NCBI RefSeq assembly: GCF_022179065.1
Contig: NZ_BPQD01000033.1
Location: 1 to 45,440, forward strand
Origin: Methylobacterium adhaesivum
Lineage (GTDB): Bacteria > Pseudomonadota > Alphaproteobacteria > Rhizobiales > Beijerinckiaceae
Direction: 5' to 3'
Length of the DNA stretch: 45,440 nt
A model generated the notes under the pieces. The model saw only the letters and a program-made list of their open reading frames with translations. It was not told where the DNA came from and ran no database searches. Below, piece by piece: positions 26,312 to 34,850 of this stretch; position 1 is the stretch's first letter; each line of letters starts with the position of its first letter. The translations under genes and the position numbers were made by a program.

Positions 26312-26971
26312 ATGCTCGATTACGCGCAGGCGCGCCGCCTCATGGTCGATTGTCAGCTGCGGACCTTCGACGTGAACAGCATCGCCGTCCTCGACGCGTT
26401 CGAGGACGTGGCCCGCGAGCGGTTCGTGCCGCCCGGGCGTGAGGATTTCGCCTATATCGACCAGACCCTGAGCCTCGACGGCGGCGGCGGCGACCGCCGT
26501 GCCATGCCGGCCCCGATGCTCCTCGCCCGGATGATTCAGGCCTTGGACCTCCATGCGGGAGACAAGGTTCTCGATGTCGGCACCGGCTACGGCTACGCGA
26601 CCGCCATCCTGCGACAGCTCGGGGCCGAGGTCGTCGCCACGGAATCGTCCGCGGTCCTGGCGGCCGGCGCCCGCGAACGTCTGGCAGGCCTCTCGAATAT
26701 CGCGGTTGTCGAAGCCCCCCTCGAGGCCGGCGCCCCGGCGCAGGCGCCCTATGACGGGATCCTCGTCAACGGCCGTGTCGAGATGCGTCCCCAGACCCTC
26801 CTCGAACAACTCAAGGAAGGCGGTCGCCTCGTGTGCGTTCTCGGCCCGGCCCGAGCCGCCAAGGCGACCCTGTTCGTTCGAACCGGCGACGCTTTCGGCG
26901 CACGCCCGCTGTTCGACGCGACACTTCCGGCCCTCGGCGCCTTCGCGACGGAGGGCGGCTTCGCCTTCTGA
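26312..26971 (+). CDS. PCMT-family (L-isoaspartate O-methyltransferase-like) protein
   Basis: This 219-residue class-I SAM-dependent methyltransferase has SAM motif I at 86-94 (KVLDVGTGYGYATAIL), a VVATESS acidic loop and an N-terminal MVDCQLRTFDVNS helix typical of the PCMT branch beside tolC in Hyphomicrobiales. The canonical substrate/SAM segment of Pcm (S-Q-P before the VAxM helix) is replaced by AMPAPMLLARM, so true isoaspartyl repair is doubtful. The start is ATG 26312; an extension to 26072 would run through tRNA-Cys. An intrinsic terminator follows. Confidence 0.9.
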   Translation: MLDYAQARRLMVDCQLRTFDVNSIAVLDAFEDVARERFVPPGREDFAYIDQTLSLDGGGGDRRAMPAPMLLARMIQALDLHAGDKVLDVGTGYGYATAILRQLGAEVVATESSAVLAAGARERLAGLSNIAVVEAPLEAGAPAQAPYDGILVNGRVEMRPQTLLEQLKEGGRLVCVLGPARAAKATLFVRTGDAFGARPLFDATLPALGAFATEGGFAF

Positions 26972-27005
26972 AAAGCAAGCCGCAAACATAAGTTAACGAC
27001 AGTCG

Positions 27006-27033
27006 GGTGTCGCTTTTATGCGGCACCTTTTTT
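27006..27033 (+). terminator. intrinsic terminator after the PCMT-like gene
   Basis: GGTGTCGC (27006-27013) pairs with GCGGCACC (27020-27027) with one G-T wobble, followed by TTTTTT (27028-27033). It separates the methyltransferase from tolC. Confidence 0.8.
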
Positions 27034-27177
27034 CATTCGACCCCCGGCCGCCTCCACCCCGGTGCCCGTCAAGCCGAGTTCAGCTAAACTCACCGTCGGG
27101 CGGGCAACCCGGATTGCGCACGTGCGCAGCGCCGCGAGACAGCGGCCGACCGGTTCATCGTAAAACCGCAAGGGCTG

Positions 27178-28572
27178 ATGAACGTGACAGAACGGAAACC
27201 AGCGACGCGCCATGGGCTTCGATGCATCGGCATCGTCGCCTTGACGCTGGCCGTCGCGCATCAGGCCAGGGCCGAGACGCTCGAGAGCGCCCTGTCTCGC
27301 GCTTACGCGGCGAACCCGACCCTGAACTCGAACCGTGCCGCCCTTCGCGGCGTCGATGAGAACGTGGCTCAGGCCAAGTCCGGCTATCGCCCGACGGTGA
27401 GCGGGTCCGCCGATATCGGCGTCGCGCGGACCGAGGGAACCATCCAGGGCTTTCCCATCGACAACGTGACCCGGCCGGGCGGTGCATCGCTCACCGTCAA
27501 CCAGACCCTGTTCAACGGCTTTCAGACGGACAACCAGACCCGCCGGGCGGAATCGAACGTGCTCAGCACGCGAGAGACCCTGCGCGCCGTCGAGATGAAC
27601 ACCCTGTTCAGCGCGGCGCAGGCCTATATGTTCGTGCTCAGCGACACGGCGAACCTCGAGTTGCGCCGCAACAACGTCGAGGTGCTGGAAGAGCAGCTGC
27701 GCCAGACCCGCGACCGCTTCAACGTCGGCGAGGTCACCCGCACCGACGTCGCCCAGGCCGAGGCGCGCCTCGCCGGCGCCCGCTCCGACGTGAGCGGCGC
27801 CGAGGCGACCCTGCGCGCCAGCATCGGGACCTATCGCCGTTTCATCGGCGTCGAGCCGCGCCAGCTCGCCCCCGGCCGCCCCCTCGACCGCTTCGTCCCG
27901 CCCAGCCTCGACGCGGCGGTGACGATCGGCCTGAAGGAGCATCCCCAGATCCTGGCGGCGATGCATGCGGTCGACGTGGCCGAGGCCAGCGTCAAGGTTC
28001 TGGAAGGCCAGCTCTACCCCACGGCGGGCATCTCGGGCACGGTCCAGCAGCGCTTCGACACGACGTTCCCCGGCGACCGCAGCCTCAACGCCCAGATCGT
28101 CGGCCGCATCTCCGTGCCCCTCTACGAAGGCGGCCTGACCTACTCGCAGATCCGTCAGGCCAAGGAGCTCGCGGGCCAACGCCGCATCGAGGTCGAGGAC
28201 GTGCGCGACCAGATCCGCTCGGCCATCGTCACCGCTTGGGGCCGGCTCGAAGCCTCGAAGGCGCAGGTCATCGCCTCGCAGGCCCAGGTGCAGGCCAACG
28301 AGGTCGCCCTCAACGGCGTGCGCGAGGAAGCGCGCGTCGGCCAGCGCACCACCCTCGACGTGCTGAACGCACAGCAGGAGCTCCTGAACTCCCGCGTCAA
28401 CCTCATCCTGGCCCAGCGTGACCGTGTCGTGAACTCCTACGGCGTGGTGCAGACCGTCGGCCGCCTCACCGTGCGCTTCACCGCGCTGCCCGTGACGGCC
28501 TACAGCCCCAAGGAACATTTCGACCAGGTCAAGGATCTCTGGTTCGGCGTGCGCACGCCGGACGGCCGTTAG
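27178..28572 (+). CDS. tolC: TolC family outer membrane channel protein
   Basis: This 464-residue type-I secretion/efflux outer-membrane protein has a signal peptide (about 1-32, ending HQARA). TolC-like helical-barrel repeats follow: ETLESALSRAYAANPTLNSN, AQAKSGYRPTVSGSADIGVA, LTVNQTLFNGFQTDNQTRRA, RDRFNVGEVTRTDVAQAEAR, and in the second half VPLYEGGLTYSQIRQAKELA and EARVGQRTTLDVLNAQQELL. It would trimerise and partner an inner-membrane pump encoded elsewhere. It lies in the conserved PCMT-TolC-PopZ-ValS neighbourhood and is separately transcribed from PCMT. Confidence 0.95.
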   Translation: MNVTERKPATRHGLRCIGIVALTLAVAHQARAETLESALSRAYAANPTLNSNRAALRGVDENVAQAKSGYRPTVSGSADIGVARTEGTIQGFPIDNVTRPGGASLTVNQTLFNGFQTDNQTRRAESNVLSTRETLRAVEMNTLFSAAQAYMFVLSDTANLELRRNNVEVLEEQLRQTRDRFNVGEVTRTDVAQAEARLAGARSDVSGAEATLRASIGTYRRFIGVEPRQLAPGRPLDRFVPPSLDAAVTIGLKEHPQILAAMHAVDVAEASVKVLEGQLYPTAGISGTVQQRFDTTFPGDRSLNAQIVGRISVPLYEGGLTYSQIRQAKELAGQRRIEVEDVRDQIRSAIVTAWGRLEASKAQVIASQAQVQANEVALNGVREEARVGQRTTLDVLNAQQELLNSRVNLILAQRDRVVNSYGVVQTVGRLTVRFTALPVTAYSPKEHFDQVKDLWFGVRTPDGR

Positions 28573-28757
28573 GCCGGAGCCGGAGGGTCACTCTCCGGCC
28601 ACACGGCGCGGGGCAATCGTGAAAGCGGCGCTTTTCCCGCCCCCCGCTTCACTGGGCCCTTGTGTCGGAATGGGAGCGTGAAATACTGGCCTGCATCGGG
28701 GTTCTTTACCTTGATGACGAGCTACTTTCCGTCTCCTTACAACCGAGCGTCTTTCGG

Positions 28758-29342
28758 ATGAGTGCAGCAAGCCCCAAGATGCCGGACAAAGCTCCGGATC
28801 CCTCCATGGAGGAGATTCTTGCTTCGATCCGTCGCATTATCGCCGACGATCAGAGCACGAAGACCGAGGTCGCCGAGCCGGTGCATGCCACGCTCCCGCC
28901 CGCAGAAAACGATGATATTCTCGATCTTGCTGAGGTAGCCCAATCCGTGCGCAAACCTGCGCTTGCCCCCGTCGCGGAGCCCGAGATCGGCTTCACCAAC
29001 GAAACCCTCGATTTTGACGCGATCGCGTTCGAGGACGACGAGCCGGAGCCCGAGCCGGAGCCCGTGGTCGTTCCGGAACCACCGCGTGTTGCGGCGGCGG
29101 CAGCGACCTTCGTCGCGCCGGAGCCCGCTGCACGCCTGACCTCGTCCGTGACCGATGCCAGCGTGGGCCAGGCCTTCAACATGCTCGCCAGCACGGTGCT
29201 GTCGAACAATGCCCGCACCCTCGAGGATCTCGTGCAGGACATGCTCCGGCCGATGCTGAAGGGCTGGCTCGACGAGCAGCTTCCCTCCCTCGTCGAGCGC
29301 CTCGTACGGGCCGAGATCGAGCGGGTCTCACGCGGTCGCTAA
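28758..29342 (+). CDS. popZ: polar organizing protein PopZ (DUF2497)
   Basis: This 194-residue protein has the PopZ layout: an N-terminal interaction helix (16-31, SMEEILASIRRIIADD), a disordered acidic/Pro-rich linker (EDDEPEPEPEPVVVPEP, about 92-110) and a C-terminal oligomerisation region (LEDLVQDMLRPMLKGWL, LPSLVERLVRAEIERVSRG). In Caulobacter PopZ assembles a polar matrix that anchors ParB-parS and cell-cycle proteins. It is encoded just before valS, as in many alphaproteobacteria. The start is ATG 28758; an in-frame ATG at 28662 would add 32 residues without family support. Confidence 0.93.
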   Translation: MSAASPKMPDKAPDPSMEEILASIRRIIADDQSTKTEVAEPVHATLPPAENDDILDLAEVAQSVRKPALAPVAEPEIGFTNETLDFDAIAFEDDEPEPEPEPVVVPEPPRVAAAAATFVAPEPAARLTSSVTDASVGQAFNMLASTVLSNNARTLEDLVQDMLRPMLKGWLDEQLPSLVERLVRAEIERVSRGR

Positions 29343-29531
29343 AGGCGCGAAAGGGGACGGACGATTCGCCGCTTCGTGTTGACGCGGTGGGCCCGACGGG
29401 TTGAAAGCGGGCCAACCCGCTGAACGTGCCTCACGAAACATCCGGTCCCGTCGATTCTCCCGCGAGAGCCGACCGGACCGGGATCGCGAGAACCACGCCC
29501 CCCGTCTCGCTCGAACTGGCCGACCCCGCCC

Positions 29532-32273
29532 ATGATGGACAAGACCTTCGACCCCGCCGCCGTCGAGGCGCGCATCGCATCCGCCTGGGAGGCGGGCGAC
29601 GCGTTCAAGGCCGGACGGCCCGACCGGGCGGATGCCCGGCCCTTCACCATCGTGATTCCGCCGCCGAACGTCACCGGCAGCCTTCACATGGGCCACGCCC
29701 TCAACAATACCCTTCAGGACATCCTGGCCCGGTTCGAGCGTATGCGCGGCCGCGACGTCCTGTGGCAGCCCGGTACGGATCACGCCGGCATCGCCACCCA
29801 GATGGTGGTGGAACGCCGCCTCGCCGAAGCCAAGGAGCCGGGCCGCCGCGAGATCGGCCGCGCCGCCTTCGTCGAGAAGGTCTGGGCCTGGAAGGCCGAA
29901 TCGGGCGGGGCCATCGTCAATCAGCTTAAACGCCTGGGGGCCTCCTGCGATTGGTCGCGCGAGCGGTTCACCATGGGCCTCGACGGATCGCCCGACGACC
30001 AGATGGTCCGCGCCGTCACGAAGACCTTCGTGGATCTCCACGCCCAGGGGCTGATCTACCGCGACAAGCGCCTCGTGAACTGGGACCCGAAGTTCCAGAC
30101 GGCGATCTCCGATCTCGAAGTGCTGCAAGTCGAGGTGAAGGGCCACCTCTGGCACTTCGACTATCCTGTCGTCGACGCCAGCGGTGCCGAGACTGGCGAG
30201 GTCATCACGGTCGCGACCACCCGCCCCGAAACCATGTTGGGTGACACGGCCGTGGCGGTCCACCCGGAGGACGCGCGCTACACCCACCTCGTCGGCCGCC
30301 ACGTGCGCCTGCCGCTGGTCGGCCGCCTCATCCCCATCGTGGCCGACACCTATTCCGATCCGGAAAAGGGAACGGGTGCCGTCAAGATCACCCCGGCCCA
30401 CGACTTCAACGATTTCGAGGTCGGGCGCCGCGCCGGTTGCATGCCCATCAACATCCTCGACGCCGAGGCCCGGATCAGCATCGCGGGCAACGCCGCGTTC
30501 CTGGCCGATGCGACTCCGGAGGCGGAGGCGATGGCGCTGCACGGCTTCGACCGATTCGCCGCGCGGAAGCAGGTCGTCGCCCTCATGGAGGCGCGCGAGC
30601 GTCTGCGGCTCGTCGAGGCCAACACCCACGCGGTGCCGCACGGCGACCGCTCGAACGTGGTGATCGAACCCTATCTCACCGACCAATGGTACGTGAACGT
30701 GAAGCCGCTCGCCGAGCGCGCCCTCCAGGCCGTGCGCGACGGCCAGACGAAATTCGTGCCCGACAATTACGAGAAGACCTTTTTCCAGTGGCTGGAGAAC
30801 ATCGAGCCCTGGTGCATCTCGCGCCAGCTCTGGTGGGGCCACCAGATCCCGGTCTGGTACGACGACGAAGGCGGATTCTTCGTGGCGCCGAGCGAGGCCG
30901 AGGCTCAGGTCCAAGCGGACGCGAAGCACGGTCGGCCCGTTCCCCTCCGCCGGGATGAGGACGTCCTCGACACCTGGTTCTCCTCCGCCTTGTGGCCGTT
31001 CTCGACGCTCGGCTGGCCCGACGCCACGCCCGAGCTCGCGCGCTACTACCCCACCGACACCCTGGTGACGGGCAAGGACATCATCTTCTTCTGGGTGGCC
31101 CGAATGATGATGCTCGGTCTCCACGTCACCGACCGGGTGCCGTTCTCGACGGTCTACCTCCACACCCTGGTGCGGGATGCGGCCGGCGCCAAAATGTCGA
31201 AGTCGAAGGGCAACGTCGTCGATCCGCTGGGCCTCATCGACCAGTACGGCGCCGATGCCCTACGCTTCACCCTGGCGGCCATGGCCGCGCAGGGCCGCGA
31301 CATCAAACTCGCGGTGAACCGCGTCGAGGGCTACCGCAACTTCGCGACGAAGCTCTGGAACGCCTCGCGCTTCGCCGAGATTAACGGCTGCACCCTGCGG
31401 GCCGATTACCGTCCGGACGCCGCGCGCGATCCCCTCAATCGTTGGGCGCTCGGCGAGGCGGCGCGCGCCGTCGCCGAGGTCACGGCGGCTCTCGACGCTT
31501 ACCGCTTCAACGACGCGGCGGCGGCGGCCTACCGCTTCGTCTGGAACATCTTCTGCGATTGGTACGTCGAGCTCGCCAAGCCCGTACTCCAGGGCGAGGA
31601 CGTCGACGCGGCGTCGAAGGCTGAGACGCAAGGCACGGTCGCCTTCCTCATCGATCAGATCGCCAAGCTCCTGCACCCGTTCATGCCGTTCCTCACGGAG
31701 GAACTCTGGGCGATCAAGGGGGAGGGCGTGGCCGATCGCGGGCTCCTCGCCCTCGCGCCCTGGCCCGATCTCGGCGCCCTGAACGATGCCGAATCCGAGG
31801 CAGAAGTCGGTTGGCTCGTGGACCTCGTCTCGGAGATCCGCTCGGCCCGCTCGGAGACCAGCGTGCCGGCCGGCGCTCAGATCCCCCTCGTGGTGATCGG
31901 CGCCGACGATGCCCTGAAGGCCCGCGCCACACGCTGGACCGACACTCTCCTGCGTCTCGCCCGCCTGTCCGAGATCCGCTTCGAGGCGACGGCGCCGAAG
32001 AACGCCGTGCAGCTCCTCGTGCGCGGCTCCGTGGCGGCCCTGCCGCTGGAGGGCATCGTCGATCTCGGCGCCGAGGTCTCGCGCCTGAAGAAGGAGGCCG
32101 TCAAGGCGGCGGGCGAGATCGAGAAGATCGACGCCAAGCTCGCCAATGCCGACTTCATGGCCCGCGCCCCGGACGAGATCGTGGACGAGCAGCACGAACG
32201 CCGTGCGGCCCAGGCCGCCCGCCTCGAAAAGATCACCGAAGCCCTGACCCGCCTGACCGACGAGGCCGCGTGA
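29532..32273 (+). CDS. valS: valyl-tRNA synthetase
   Basis: This 913-residue class-I aminoacyl-tRNA synthetase shows the HIGH box as HMGH (52-55, PPNVTGSLHMGHALNNTLQD) and KMSKS at 554-558 (GAKMSKSKGNVVDPLG). The editing domain includes TTRPETMLGDTAVAVHPED. An anticodon-binding domain and a C-terminal coiled coil (about 845-913, ISP-like Arg/Lys-rich arm beginning VDLGAEVSRLKKEAVKAAGE) complete the usual length. ATG codons at 29532 and 29535 are both possible starts. The stop overlaps the DUF2459 start (GTGA). Confidence 0.97.
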   Translation: MMDKTFDPAAVEARIASAWEAGDAFKAGRPDRADARPFTIVIPPPNVTGSLHMGHALNNTLQDILARFERMRGRDVLWQPGTDHAGIATQMVVERRLAEAKEPGRREIGRAAFVEKVWAWKAESGGAIVNQLKRLGASCDWSRERFTMGLDGSPDDQMVRAVTKTFVDLHAQGLIYRDKRLVNWDPKFQTAISDLEVLQVEVKGHLWHFDYPVVDASGAETGEVITVATTRPETMLGDTAVAVHPEDARYTHLVGRHVRLPLVGRLIPIVADTYSDPEKGTGAVKITPAHDFNDFEVGRRAGCMPINILDAEARISIAGNAAFLADATPEAEAMALHGFDRFAARKQVVALMEARERLRLVEANTHAVPHGDRSNVVIEPYLTDQWYVNVKPLAERALQAVRDGQTKFVPDNYEKTFFQWLENIEPWCISRQLWWGHQIPVWYDDEGGFFVAPSEAEAQVQADAKHGRPVPLRRDEDVLDTWFSSALWPFSTLGWPDATPELARYYPTDTLVTGKDIIFFWVARMMMLGLHVTDRVPFSTVYLHTLVRDAAGAKMSKSKGNVVDPLGLIDQYGADALRFTLAAMAAQGRDIKLAVNRVEGYRNFATKLWNASRFAEINGCTLRADYRPDAARDPLNRWALGEAARAVAEVTAALDAYRFNDAAAAAYRFVWNIFCDWYVELAKPVLQGEDVDAASKAETQGTVAFLIDQIAKLLHPFMPFLTEELWAIKGEGVADRGLLALAPWPDLGALNDAESEAEVGWLVDLVSEIRSARSETSVPAGAQIPLVVIGADDALKARATRWTDTLLRLARLSEIRFEATAPKNAVQLLVRGSVAALPLEGIVDLGAEVSRLKKEAVKAAGEIEKIDAKLANADFMARAPDEIVDEQHERRAAQAARLEKITEALTRLTDEAA

Positions 32274-32995
32274 TCCTCCGCCGGCTGGGCTTCGCACTGG
32301 CCGGCCTGTTCGTGATCCTGGGGCTCGCCGTGACCCTCACGGCGCGCCCCGGTGACCCGGCGCTCTATCCTCCCGTCGGGGTCGACGCGCGCACGATCCA
32401 CCTCGTCAATCACGGCTGGCATTCCGGCCTCGTGATCCCGCGCGATGTCCTCACGGGGGAGGGTGCCGGCCCGGCCCTGCGCGCCATCGCCCTGCGGTTC
32501 CGGGCCTATCCCGACCTCGAATTCGGCTGGGGCGAAGCCCGCTTTTATCGCACGACGCCGACGCTCGCCGAATTCAACCTGCGTCTGGCCCTCGAAGCCC
32601 TGTTCACCCCCGGCGGGCGGGCCGGCGTGGTGCAGGTGGTCGGCCTGGAGCGGCCCGTGCGGGAGAGCTTTCCGCATTCGGACCTCGTGACTGTGCGGAT
32701 CTCGAGCGCCGGGCTGGCGCGCCTCCTCGCGCGCCTGGAGACGAGTTTTCGCCTGGTCGAGGGGCAACCCGTCACGGGTGGCCCCGGCCTCTACGGGCCA
32801 AGTCTGTTCTACGAGGGCGAGGGACGCTTCTCTTACGCCAATGTCTGCAACCACTGGGCGGCGCGGCTCCTCAACGCGGCAGGCGTGCCGGTGACGCTCC
32901 CCCTCGACACCCATCCGGCCGGCCTCCTACTCGACCTGCGCTGGCGGGCCGGACTGATCCCCGAAGGGCCTGCGCCGAACCTGTCCAAACCGTAA
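32270..32995 (+). CDS. DUF2459 (TIGR02117-like) membrane-anchored protein
   Basis: This 241-residue protein has an N-terminal signal-anchor (RRLGFALAGLFVILGLAVTL). The outer part carries DUF2459 family blocks: IHLVNHGWHSGLVIPRD, FGWGEARFYRT, GLYGPSLFYEGEGRFSYANV and the CNHWAARLLNAAG block. The conserved His (NHGWHSG) and Cys (VCNHWAA) suggest an NlpC-like or other hydrolase fold, but its activity is unknown. Translation starts at GTG 32270 overlapping the valS stop. An 8-bp stem (32997-33004 with 33019-33026) follows the stop. Confidence 0.88.
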   Translation: MILRRLGFALAGLFVILGLAVTLTARPGDPALYPPVGVDARTIHLVNHGWHSGLVIPRDVLTGEGAGPALRAIALRFRAYPDLEFGWGEARFYRTTPTLAEFNLRLALEALFTPGGRAGVVQVVGLERPVRESFPHSDLVTVRISSAGLARLLARLETSFRLVEGQPVTGGPGLYGPSLFYEGEGRFSYANVCNHWAARLLNAAGVPVTLPLDTHPAGLLLDLRWRAGLIPEGPAPNLSKP

Positions 32996-33084
32996 TCCCG
33001 CCGCCACGGAGGGGTCACGCGGCGGGCCCTAAACCCTGCATCACGGCCCGCCGCTCGGCGACGCCCCCCGATCCGGAGACCTTG

Positions 33085-34614
33085 ATGCCCGTCCAGACCA
33101 ATCGCCTGCGCCGCAACGCCCTCGCCTCCGTCGCCGTGGCCGCCCTCGTGACGACGGGCGCCGCCGGGGTTCTCTCGCAGCCCGTGACCTCCGCCTACGC
33201 CCAGTCCCTCTCGAAGAACCCCATCGAGACTCCCGACCATCCGCCGGGCTCCTTCGCCACCGTCGTTGACAAGGTGAAGCCCGGCGTCGTTGCCGTGAAG
33301 GTGAAGCTCGACGACAGCGCGACCTCGGATGACGACGACGGTCCGGGTGGCCAGGGCCAGCAGAACGTGCCGCCGCAGCTGCGCGAGTTCTTCAAGCGCT
33401 TCGGCCAGGGCGGCCCCGGCGGTCCCGGCTTCGGTGGCCAGGGACCCAAGCGCCAGGGCCCGCGCGGCGCCATGGGCTCGGGCTTCATCATCTCGGCCGA
33501 CGGGTACGTGGTGACCAACAACCACGTGGTCGACAAGGCCAAGAGCGTTCAGGTCACCCTCGACGACAACCGCACCCTCGACGCCAAGATCATCGGCAAG
33601 GACCCGAAGACCGATCTGGCGCTCCTGAAGATCACCGACGGCGGCACCTTCCCGTACGTCTCGCTCAGCAAGTCGGCGCCCCGCGTCGGTGACTGGGTGG
33701 TGGCCATCGGCAACCCGTTCGGCCTCGGCGGCACCGTCACCGCCGGTATCGTCTCGGCCCGTGGCCGTGACATCGGAGCCGGCCCCTACGACGACTTCCT
33801 GCAGATCGACGCGCCCATCAACAAGGGCAACTCCGGCGGTCCGACCTTCAACGTCGGTGGTGAAGTGGTGGGCGTGAACACCGCCATCGCCTCGCCGTCG
33901 GGCGGCAGTGTCGGCCTCGCCTTCGCCATTCCGGCCGAGACCGTTCAGGCCGTGGTCGATCAGCTCCGCGCGGACGGCAAGGTCGCCCGTGGCTATCTCG
34001 GCGTGCAGGTCCAGCCCGTGACGAAGGACATCGCCGACGGCCTCGGCCTCGACAAGGCCAAGGGGGCGCTGGTCGATCACGCCGAGCCCGGCACCCCGGC
34101 GGCCAAGGCCGGCCTCAAGTCCGGCGACGTGATCGAAACGGTGAACGGCAGCGCCATCAACGACGCCAGGGAGCTGTCCCGGAAGATCGCCGGTCTCAAG
34201 CCGGGCGCCAAGGTCGACCTCGCCTATCTCCGGAGCGGCAAGACCGACACCGCCACGGTGATCCTTGGCGCGCTTCCGAACGACCCGAAATCCTCGGGTG
34301 GCGATCGGAGCGGCCTGTCTTCGGACGGCCAGCCGCGCCTCGGCCTCAGCCTCGCCCCGGCCGCCGAAGTCGGTGCCGGAGAGGAAGGCGTGGCGGTGAT
34401 GGATGTCGATCCCGACGGCCCGGCCGCGGCCAAGGGCATCGAGCAGGGCGACATCATCCTCGATGTCGCCGGGTCCAGCGTCTCCAAGCCCTCGGAGGTC
34501 GCCGAACGCATCCGGTCGGCCGAGTCGAGCGGCCGCAAGGCGGTGCTGATGCGCGTGAAGAGCTCCAAGGGCGTCACACGCTTCGTGGCCGTCGCCCTGA
34601 ACAAGGCCGGCTGA
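33085..34614 (+). CDS. degP: Do family serine endoprotease (DegP/HtrA)
   Basis: This 509-residue periplasmic chaperone-protease has a signal peptide (1-39, ending TSAYA). The trypsin-like domain triad is His147 (VTNNHVVDKA), Asp177 (DPKTDLALLKI) and Ser250 (INKGNSGGPTFN). Two PDZ domains follow (GYLGVQVQPVT with AGLKSGDVIETVNGSAI, and the second ending at GVAVMDVDPDGPAAAKGIEQ). A Gly/Gln/Pro-rich loop at about 85-128 (PGGQGQQNV, GQGGPGGPG) lies before the catalytic His, as in the LA loop of other Do proteases. ATG 33085 is preferred to the TTG at 33082. A tandem stem-loop and terminator follow. Confidence 0.96.
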   Translation: MPVQTNRLRRNALASVAVAALVTTGAAGVLSQPVTSAYAQSLSKNPIETPDHPPGSFATVVDKVKPGVVAVKVKLDDSATSDDDDGPGGQGQQNVPPQLREFFKRFGQGGPGGPGFGGQGPKRQGPRGAMGSGFIISADGYVVTNNHVVDKAKSVQVTLDDNRTLDAKIIGKDPKTDLALLKITDGGTFPYVSLSKSAPRVGDWVVAIGNPFGLGGTVTAGIVSARGRDIGAGPYDDFLQIDAPINKGNSGGPTFNVGGEVVGVNTAIASPSGGSVGLAFAIPAETVQAVVDQLRADGKVARGYLGVQVQPVTKDIADGLGLDKAKGALVDHAEPGTPAAKAGLKSGDVIETVNGSAINDARELSRKIAGLKPGAKVDLAYLRSGKTDTATVILGALPNDPKSSGGDRSGLSSDGQPRLGLSLAPAAEVGAGEEGVAVMDVDPDGPAAAKGIEQGDIILDVAGSSVSKPSEVAERIRSAESSGRKAVLMRVKSSKGVTRFVAVALNKAG

Positions 34615-34686
34615 CCCTCAGCCTGATCGCTCTTCCGTCCGGGCATGCCCTGCCTGGACGGCGTCTTTCCTCTCCTCCTCACCTTG

Positions 34687-34710
34687 AAGCCGGCCCCTGT
34701 GGCCGGCTTT
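34687..34710 (+). terminator. terminator after degP
   Basis: AAGCCGGCC (34687-34695) pairs perfectly with GGCCGGCTT (34701-34709), followed by T, CC and TTTG. A second, upstream stem (34636-34645 with 34651-34660, one G-T wobble) also follows the degP stop. Confidence 0.75.
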
Positions 34711-34850
34711 CCTTTGTTCGGGGCACGACAATGCCCGCCATGCAGGGAAGGGCGTCCTGAAACGCGGCGAAGGCAGGGTGACGCGGGCGATGCGAGCGGT
34801 CATTGTGCACCCCGTTTGATTGCCGCAGCCCAGCCATCCGGAACCCCATC

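Noticed and set aside
27016-28518. 500-codon minus-strand frame across tolC
   Set aside because: It has no recognisable motif and lies opposite tolC, whose helical repeats are clear.
29328-31163. 611-codon minus-strand frame across valS
   Set aside because: It lies opposite the editing and catalytic domains of valS, and its composition is that of an antisense shadow.
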